Below are positions 32,868 through 38,723 of a stretch of 38,723 bases of DNA, piece after piece. The position numbers were made by a program, and so were the translations under genes. The DNA is from an uncultured Ruminococcus sp. (GTDB lineage: Bacteria > Bacillota > Clostridia > Oscillospirales > Ruminococcaceae). The notes below the pieces were generated by a model that made no database searches, was not told the DNA's origin, and saw only the letters and a list, made by a program, of their open reading frames with translations. The stretch spans positions 1 to 38,723 of the forward strand of contig CANQWA010000026.1 of NCBI GenBank assembly GCA_947627445.1, written 5' to 3'. How positions within the stretch are numbered: position 1 is the stretch's first letter; every line of letters starts with the position of its first letter.

Positions 32868-35800
32868 ATGAATTTTGATTACCTGAAAAATTTTCCGAAA
32901 CTGAAAAAGCTGACAAGCTACTGTTGTGATGCCGAACAGCTTGTCTATACAAGACCCTATCTGTCGGGGATGTCTGCACGTCAGGCGCTTGAGTATATCG
33001 TCAAATTGGTTTATGCCTCGAAGATAGCGCCTGTTGAGGGGCTGACGATGTTTGACATGATAGATGACCAGCGGTTTATTGACTGGCTTGGTGACAGCTA
33101 TCTGCTCAATACCATTCACTATGTCCGCAAAATGGGCAATGCTGCTGTGCATCAGGGCGACCTGACAAGGGACGAGGCGCTGAAAGTTTTGGAGAATCTG
33201 CATTTTCTTGTGGGCGAGATCATGCTGATGTTTCATGTGGTTGCAGACTATCCGCAGTTTGTCAAGCCCGAACGCAAGCAAAAAGCTCCTGCACCCGCAC
33301 CGCAAAAGCCGGCAAAGTCCAAAAAAGTTCAACCCGAACCGGAAGTCGTTGCAGAATTTGCACAGCGTATGCGAAAGACCGTTTTCGATACTACGCATGG
33401 GCGTGATGAAAATGCCAATAAAAAGCTGTTTATTGCGGCATCTCTGCGTGAATCCGGCTGGAAAATGGTAAGCGTACCCAATCAGGCAATGCCCTGCTGT
33501 GCAGGTCTTAACTGCATCATTGACAGCAACGGCGAAATGATAGATTACATCATGTATGGCAGAGACAACCGTCCGCTCGCTATTGTTGAGGAAACCGAAA
33601 CCAAAAAGAACCCTGTTGCAGGCAGAAAGAAAGTAATGGCTGTTGCGGAAAAGCTGGAACAGAAGTATGGTTATAAACCTATCGCATACTACACGGACGG
33701 CTATCATATCTACTGTATCGATCAGCTTGGTTTTCCTGCAAGACGAGTATTCGATTTTCACACCATAGAGGAAATGGAACTGTTAAAGCAACGCAGGACT
33801 ATGCGTCAGGATATTACTGCCCCTGCCATAGATGAAAACATCACAAACCGCTATTATCAGAAAAATGCTGTCACGGCTATATGTAATGCTTTTTCGGAAA
33901 TGCGCCGCAGAAGCCTTGTTGTTATGGCAACCGGTACGGGAAAGACAAGGGTATCTATTTCTGCAGTTGATGTTCTGATGAAGGCAAACTGGGTGAAAAA
34001 TGTTCTGTTTCTTGCTGACAGGACAAGCCTTGTCAAGCAGGCACATAAGAATTTCAACAAGCTCCTGCCAAATGTTACCACATCGGTATATTCGGGCGGC
34101 AGTCTTAACCGTGATGAGAATGCACGAATTATCTTTTCTACTTACCAGACTATGATAGGTCTTATCAATGACGAGAAAAAACAGTTCGGTATCGGTCGGT
34201 TTGATCTTATTATCATTGATGAGGCACATCGGTCTATTTTCAAGAAATATGGTGCGCTGTTTCATTATTTCGATGCGCTTATGCTTGGCCTTACGGCTAC
34301 CCCGAGATCGGAAGAAAACAAAAGCACATATCAGGTGTTTGCCCTGAAAAACAATGAACCTGATATGGCTTATGAACTGGAACAGGCGATCGCAGATAAT
34401 TATCTGGTGGGATTTGAAGTGCTTGACAGGACCACAGAGGCGATGAAGCGTGGTATCAAGTATGATGACCTTACCGATGCACAGAAAGAGCAGTTTGAAG
34501 AAGAATTTACTCCCGAAGGCGAAGAAACGCCCGATTACAGCGGTACTGAGATCATGGGAAACAAGATCGGCAGACGTGTTATCAATCTCGGCACGATAGA
34601 TGCTATGCTCGGCGACCTGATGAAAAATGGCTTGAAAGTTGACGGTGGGGATAAACCCGGAAAAACGATCATTTTTGCGAGCAGTCACGTTGAAGCTGTA
34701 AAGATCGTGGAGCGGTTTCATTATTTGTATCAGGAGCTGGGGAGTGATTTTTGCGTACTGATCGACAGTCATGTAGAAAACAGCGATAACCGGATTGAAA
34801 AACTGGAACAGCGTGACAGTATGCCGCAGATCGCTGTCAGTGTGGATATGCTCGATACGGGTATTGATGTGCCGGATATTCTCAATCTTGTGTTCTTTAA
34901 GCCTGTTATGTCAAAAATCAAATTCCTGCAAATGATCGGCAGAGGTACACGGCTTTCTGCGGATGTATTCAGACCGGGTGAGGATAAGCGTGGTTTCCTG
35001 ATTTTCGACTACTTCGACAATTTTGAATATTTCAACTCGAAGGGCAACTGGTCTGATACGAGATCCGATAAAAAATCCTACGAAATACATTCACAGACCT
35101 ATAATATCAATAAAAGGCGGCTCAGTATACTCAAAGGATTGCAGGAATCCAAAAAGCGTACCGCCTTTGAAGAACGTTATATGACTGAACTGCACGACCA
35201 TTTTGTGGGCGAACTTCGCTCTCTCAACAACGATGTTGTAGAAGTGCAATATAACATGGCATTTGTCAGCAAATACAGAACTGCTGAGAACTGGGATCAT
35301 ATTACCGACGATCAGCAAAAAGAAATTGAAACGCATATTCTTGCGCTGCTGCCGTCCGAAAAGGCGCACATGAAGGTAAAATCATTTGATATGCTGATCT
35401 ATGTTATTGAAGATGAATTCAAGCAGAAGATCGACGAGGGCAAAGACCCGATGAAGATAAGAAACGGCTTTGTCAATGTATCAGGTGAGATAACCGCCCG
35501 GATGAAAGAATTGCTGAAACTCAAAACGATTCCTGCTGTTGTGCAAAATGAACAACTTATACAAAGCATGATAAACTGCGATTATCTTTACGATAATTTC
35601 TCGCTGGAACGTGCGGAAAGTATTCGCAAACAACTGCGTGACCTGATGCAGTATCTGCCAAATATCAAGTGTTACTTTATCATTGACATTCCCGATGAGA
35701 TATATGTCAATGGCAACGACGCTGTGGACATCCAGAAGCCATATGCAAAAAAAGCAATGGAATTTATCACAAACAGCAATCACCCGTCACTTGCCAAAAT

Positions 35801-36158
35801 CAGAAATCTGGATGCCTTGACTGAGGATGAAAAAGCAGAGCTCACGCAGGTCTTTTGCGAAAAGATCGGTACGGAAGCAGAGTGCGGTACATGGACAAAA
35901 GGTAAGGCATTACTGCCATTTCTGCGTATGCAGGTCGGTATTGCAGATGAAGCGATCATGACAAAGTTCGGCACGATATTCAGTGACAGAAAACTGGACG
36001 AAATGCAGAAAAACTATCTGGAACAAATCATAGAATATGCAAGAAAAAACGGGGACATCAGTTTTATGGATCTTCAGAAGGTCAGTCCATTTTGCGATTA
36101 TGATATTATAGAACTTTTCGGGGATAATATCGGACTGATCAAAAATCTTGTAATCTGA
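32868..36158 (+). CDS. hsdR: Type I restriction enzyme helicase/nuclease subunit HsdR
   Basis: The 1096-residue subunit begins with a DUF4145-type helical domain (about 1-130), a Pro/Lys/Ala-rich linker (135-160), the HsdR N-terminal nuclease-like domain (about 165-300), and an SF2 helicase with Walker A ATGTGKTR (about 354-361), DEAHRS, TATPR and the later IGRGTRLS. The nuclease segment reads IDYIMYGRDNRPLAIVEETETKKNP, quoted here in outline: Asp 226 and Glu 241 are present, but the expected Lys two residues on is Thr 243. GAGGTG precedes ATG 32868. Cleavage competence is therefore uncertain, while translocation motifs look intact. Confidence 0.93.
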   Translation: MNFDYLKNFPKLKKLTSYCCDAEQLVYTRPYLSGMSARQALEYIVKLVYASKIAPVEGLTMFDMIDDQRFIDWLGDSYLLNTIHYVRKMGNAAVHQGDLTRDEALKVLENLHFLVGEIMLMFHVVADYPQFVKPERKQKAPAPAPQKPAKSKKVQPEPEVVAEFAQRMRKTVFDTTHGRDENANKKLFIAASLRESGWKMVSVPNQAMPCCAGLNCIIDSNGEMIDYIMYGRDNRPLAIVEETETKKNPVAGRKKVMAVAEKLEQKYGYKPIAYYTDGYHIYCIDQLGFPARRVFDFHTIEEMELLKQRRTMRQDITAPAIDENITNRYYQKNAVTAICNAFSEMRRRSLVVMATGTGKTRVSISAVDVLMKANWVKNVLFLADRTSLVKQAHKNFNKLLPNVTTSVYSGGSLNRDENARIIFSTYQTMIGLINDEKKQFGIGRFDLIIIDEAHRSIFKKYGALFHYFDALMLGLTATPRSEENKSTYQVFALKNNEPDMAYELEQAIADNYLVGFEVLDRTTEAMKRGIKYDDLTDAQKEQFEEEFTPEGEETPDYSGTEIMGNKIGRRVINLGTIDAMLGDLMKNGLKVDGGDKPGKTIIFASSHVEAVKIVERFHYLYQELGSDFCVLIDSHVENSDNRIEKLEQRDSMPQIAVSVDMLDTGIDVPDILNLVFFKPVMSKIKFLQMIGRGTRLSADVFRPGEDKRGFLIFDYFDNFEYFNSKGNWSDTRSDKKSYEIHSQTYNINKRRLSILKGLQESKKRTAFEERYMTELHDHFVGELRSLNNDVVEVQYNMAFVSKYRTAENWDHITDDQQKEIETHILALLPSEKAHMKVKSFDMLIYVIEDEFKQKIDEGKDPMKIRNGFVNVSGEITARMKELLKLKTIPAVVQNEQLIQSMINCDYLYDNFSLERAESIRKQLRDLMQYLPNIKCYFIIDIPDEIYVNGNDAVDIQKPYAKKAMEFITNSNHPSLAKIRNLDALTEDEKAELTQVFCEKIGTEAECGTWTKGKALLPFLRMQVGIADEAIMTKFGTIFSDRKLDEMQKNYLEQIIEYARKNGDISFMDLQKVSPFCDYDIIELFGDNIGLIKNLVI

Positions 36159-36497
36159 TGGTCTGTTTTTCAGCGCTCCCACTGTTGTATGGAGCATAGG
36201 TGCGATTTCAGGGAGAAGGATCAGATACCCCTCTGAATTCTTCTTGTCCTTGATTTCACGAAGTAATTCGCCCAAATCTCCGGACATGGCTTTTGTAATG
36301 ATTTCGTCTACGGAATCCTTATAGTCTGCATCGTATGTAAGGGAGATGCTTGTGTTTCCGAACCTTGCAAAATACGGGATATTGCTTTTATCAAGACCGA
36401 GTACGATATGTTTCGCATGAGTGGTTTCATACTTTGCAAAGCTTTTGTTCAGTATCTTGCGTATATCAAGACCGCTTTTGTATATCATATCGCTCAT
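35910..36497 (-). CDS. Unknown mobile-element protein, 3' end cut off by the hsdR insertion
   Basis: The first 110 or so residues (SGLDIRKILNKSFAKYETT, GNTSISLTYDADYKDS, LLPEIAPMLHTTVGALKN) look like a real soluble protein. Beyond about 36160 the frame simply runs through the antisense of hsdR to a chance stop at 35910, so the natural C-terminus is missing. I do not recognise a family. ATG 36497 overlaps the stop of the gene to its right by four bases (ATGA), so it was the third gene of an operon with topB. The genuine coding part is 36160-36497. Confidence 0.6.
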   Translation of the reverse strand: MSDMIYKSGLDIRKILNKSFAKYETTHAKHIVLGLDKSNIPYFARFGNTSISLTYDADYKDSVDEIITKAMSGDLGELLREIKDKKNSEGYLILLPEIAPMLHTTVGALKNRPSDYKIFDQSDIIPEKFYNIIIAKWTDLLKIHKTDVPVFSCIFYDLFQIVFLHFVQFSVTEYRAELCHDRFICNTDLHTQKWQ

Positions 36498-37006
36498 TCT
36501 GCAATCAGCTCCCTGAGTGTATCGATCAGCTCTGCGTTGGCACTGTCCTTGTCATATTCCATTGCATAGCAGCCGCAAAGCTTTTCCTGTAATTCCACCG
36601 ACAATTTACGAAGCTCACGAATCGGAACGGAAATCAGTTTCGCAACATCGCTGAGTTCTATAACTGCCAGTGCTTTGTTCGTTACTTCATAAAAGCGGTC
36701 AAGCTGTGAGCTGTCCATCATATACTCATATGCAAGTGTCTGCTGCGTATCATAGTCAAGGTGTTTCAGCGTATTGTATGAAATACCTGTTGCCATTGCC
36801 GCTTCACGCAGACCGATCAGGACAGAGCCTTTCTGCCACAGGTCATCAAGTGCATCGTAAAGTGCTTTTCTGTCCTCATCATTTCTGACTTCGATCGTAT
36901 CAAGTATAGACTGCATACCACCCTGAATTTCTTCGTCCATAGCAGAGATGCTGTCCTCAGATACGCCAAGAATCCGTGTGATTTCTGCGAGATACTGTTT
37001 ATCCAT
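36494..37006 (-). CDS. Unknown helical protein downstream of topB
   Basis: The 170-residue protein is rich in Asp, Glu and Leu and predicted to be mostly helical. LREAAMATGISYNTLKHLDYD resembles a helix-turn-helix or helical-repeat segment (quoted in part), but no family is recognised. There is no signal peptide or membrane segment. It overlaps topB by eight bases upstream and the next gene by four bases downstream, with AGAGGTAA before ATG 37006. In conjugative elements of Clostridia small unknown genes often follow topB, so a role in transfer or maintenance is possible. Confidence 0.8.
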   Translation of the reverse strand: MDKQYLAEITRILGVSEDSISAMDEEIQGGMQSILDTIEVRNDEDRKALYDALDDLWQKGSVLIGLREAAMATGISYNTLKHLDYDTQQTLAYEYMMDSSQLDRFYEVTNKALAVIELSDVAKLISVPIRELRKLSVELQEKLCGCYAMEYDKDSANAELIDTLRELIAE

Positions 37007-38690
37007 TGTTGTTACCTCTTTCTGTTTTCCACTGAAAATATGTTTTTCCGTTATAGTTATTCTGCATGACCTCCGGCAGAACTACTGTTTTTTTGCCTTT
37101 TGAAGTGTAGGAACAGGCTCTGCCTTCAAGCAGCCCTGTGATCTGGGATTGTGACAGCGAAACGCCATAGACTTTCGTCACATTCATACCACATTTGTCT
37201 TTGCAGTAATAACCGAATTTACCCTTTACCACATCTGCGCCACATTTCGGACATTTTCCGATCGGCTGATGATTGCTGTCTGAAAAGGAAATAGCTGAAT
37301 CAATTGAGCCGTATTTGCTGCACATTTCACGGATAAAGCTATTGATTTCCGACATAAAAGTATCAGCTGAAAATATTCCGTGTTCTATCTGCTGCAGTTT
37401 TGTTTCCCATTCAGCAGTCAGCTGTGCGGACTTCACTTCATCGGGAACAGCCTTTACAAGTTCTGTACCTCGCTCTGTTGCTCTGAGCTGTTTTCCGGCA
37501 CGATCCACATAACCGTTTTTGACAAGACTCTCAATAACCGAAGCTCTTGTTGCAGGAGTTCCGAGTCCCTTTTTTTCTGTTTCATCGTCATAGTTCTCAT
37601 TGCCGGCACGTTCCATAGCCGAAAGAAGTGTGTCCTCAGTATAAGGCTTCGGAGGAGAAGTGAAGTGTTCACCCTTGCTTGCCTGAGCCGGATAAGTCTG
37701 TCCCTCCGAAACGGACGGCAGGGATTTGTCCTCATTCTTTTCCTTGTCAGTTTTCTGCTTTGCATAGCGTTTCCAGCCAATATCAAGGACGGTTCGCCCT
37801 GCTGCCGTAAACTCAGTACCGTTACAAAGCGCCGTGATTCTGACAGTTTCATATTTGTGGACAGGAGCAGAAGCACACATCAGTTTTGCTGCTATCAGCG
37901 TGAGAATATTTTTCTCTCCGACAGGCAGAGCATCAAGGTCTGATGATGCAATATTGCTTGTAGGAATGATCGCATGGTGTCCCGATACCTTTGCATTATT
38001 GATACACTTTGAAATATCAGGGGTATGCGACATATTGAAGCCGAAATATGTATCACACAGCTTCACCATATCGAGAGCCGTCTGAGCCATATCATCACTA
38101 AGAAATTGAGAATCCGTGCGAGGATAGGTTACAAGCTTCGCTTCATAAAGTGATTGCATATAGTCAAGTGTCTGCTGCGCCGTGTAGCCGAAAGCCTTGT
38201 TAGCCTCTCTCTGGAGCGTAGTCAGGTCATAGAGCTTCGGCGGCTTTTCGGTCTTGACTTCACGCCCCACCGAGCAAATAGTGACCTCAGCACCGTCACA
38301 GGCAGATACAAGAGCTTCAGCCTGGGCGTTATCGCCAATTCTTGCAGAAGAAAGCGTGAACGCTCCGCAGTTAAGGTCTGCTGTGTAATACTTCTGCTTC
38401 ACAAAGCCGTTCACTTCTGCATCACGCTGAACGATTATTGCAAGAGTAGGCGTCTGTACTCTACCGATGTTCAGCTTGCTGCCATATCGCACTGAAAACA
38501 GACGTGAACCGTTCATACCGACGAGCCAGTCTGCTTTTGCTCTTGCAAATCCGGCTGAAAAAAGATTATCATATGCACTCATAGGCTTCATAGCTGTGAG
38601 AGCCTGTCTGATAGCCTGTTCTTCAAGGGAAGAAACCCACAAACGCTTTACCGGCTTTCTGCATTTTGCCATCTGATATACATAGCGAAA
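36999..38690 (-). CDS. topB: DNA topoisomerase III (TopB-like), 3' exon or 5'-truncated
   Basis: The sequence starts in the middle of a type IA topoisomerase: FRYVYQMAKCRKPVKRLWVS follows what in full proteins is the end of the TOPRIM domain (GREGELI). The catalytic tyrosine region LVTYPRTDSQFLSDDM is present, as are ARAKADWLVGMN, LNIGRVQTPTLA, ATRASVIESL and a C-terminal zinc-binding module (CPKCGADVVKGKFGYYC). About 150 N-terminal residues are missing. Upstream of 38690 the frame meets a stop within the window, and the sequence there looks like the end of a group II intron, so splicing may restore the protein. The ATG at 38672 would give a product without TOPRIM. TopB of this type is typical of conjugative elements. 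Confidence 0.88.
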   Translation of the reverse strand, partial: FRYVYQMAKCRKPVKRLWVSSLEEQAIRQALTAMKPMSAYDNLFSAGFARAKADWLVGMNGSRLFSVRYGSKLNIGRVQTPTLAIIVQRDAEVNGFVKQKYYTADLNCGAFTLSSARIGDNAQAEALVSACDGAEVTICSVGREVKTEKPPKLYDLTTLQREANKAFGYTAQQTLDYMQSLYEAKLVTYPRTDSQFLSDDMAQTALDMVKLCDTYFGFNMSHTPDISKCINNAKVSGHHAIIPTSNIASSDLDALPVGEKNILTLIAAKLMCASAPVHKYETVRITALCNGTEFTAAGRTVLDIGWKRYAKQKTDKEKNEDKSLPSVSEGQTYPAQASKGEHFTSPPKPYTEDTLLSAMERAGNENYDDETEKKGLGTPATRASVIESLVKNGYVDRAGKQLRATERGTELVKAVPDEVKSAQLTAEWETKLQQIEHGIFSADTFMSEINSFIREMCSKYGSIDSAISFSDSNHQPIGKCPKCGADVVKGKFGYYCKDKCGMNVTKVYGVSLSQSQITGLLEGRACSYTSKGKKTVVLPEVMQNNYNGKTYFQWKTERGNNNG

Positions 38691-38723
38691 GTAGAGTAGG
38701 AGAAAACCGCCTTACTGCCTTAC
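38691..38723 (-). mobile_element. Probable 3' end of a group II intron interrupting topB
   Basis: On the minus strand the 33 bases up to 38691 end in CTCCTACTCTAC, the kind of domain VI 3' strand and terminal AY dinucleotide seen in group II introns, right where the topB reading frame begins. The matching 5' strand of domain VI, domain V and the RT gene would lie beyond the window edge. Confidence 0.5.

Noticed and set aside
32844-33761. 305-codon minus-strand frame at the start of hsdR
   Set aside because: Antisense shadow of hsdR; composition (many Cys, Phe, His) is typical of reverse-strand reading.
33783-34772. 329-codon minus-strand frame inside hsdR
   Set aside because: Antisense to the conserved helicase motifs of hsdR; not a gene.
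1-38723. CRISPR arrays, tRNA and rRNA genes
   Set aside because: No regularly spaced repeats, cloverleaf-like segments or rRNA sequence were noticed in the window.

Overview
The window looks like the chromosome of a gut Clostridia member close to Ruminococcus (Oscillospiraceae). Supporting signs are purine-rich ribosome binding sites, a low to moderate GC content, the dnaG-rpoD pair, a YlbJ-type sporulation membrane protein, the PLP synthase genes pdxS/pdxT beside a MocR-type regulator, a GH2 glycosidase and large hybrid histidine kinases. Genus is an inference from gene content only.

Layout. 1-700: the end of a membrane protein gene and the decayed 3' end of a group II intron. 764-3631: vitamin B6 locus, with the regulator divergent from pdxS-pdxT and a perfect inverted repeat between them. 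3921-4541: an unknown protein with an internal duplication. 4634-10700 (minus strand): a complete phosphate operon transcribed pstS-pstC-pstA-pstB-phoU-response regulator-histidine kinase, behind a Pho-box-like promoter. Two lesions stand out there: a one-base deletion breaking pstC, and an 80-bp internal duplication that rewrote the end of phoU. 11058-18831 (plus strand): ribosomal protein L31 with a structured leader, a YigZ-family protein, a GH2 glycoside hydrolase, a dGTPase-like HD protein, DNA primase and the housekeeping sigma factor. 18812-19912: ylbJ, convergent with rpoD and overlapping it. 20162-21016: an aldose-epimerase-like protein.

21228-28148 (minus strand) is a signalling cluster: a lipoprotein that joins an ABC-type solute-binding domain to a 5'-nucleotidase C-terminal domain without the catalytic domain, followed by two hybrid sensor kinases with extracellular sensor domains. 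This is my main candidate for an undescribed system: a bipartite extracellular receptor feeding membrane kinases, with no output protein encoded alongside.

28678-36158 (plus strand) is a type I restriction-modification locus (hsdM, hsdS, hsdR). Between hsdS and hsdR lie a DUF4869-like protein, a P-loop ATPase and what looks like the last 38 codons of a tyrosine recombinase. HsdR appears to lack the usual lysine of its nuclease motif. The locus stops abruptly against 36159-38723 (minus strand), which resembles an integrative conjugative element: a gene cut off by the hsdR end, an unknown 170-residue protein, and topB, whose reading frame begins immediately after what looks like the 3' end of a group II intron at the window edge.
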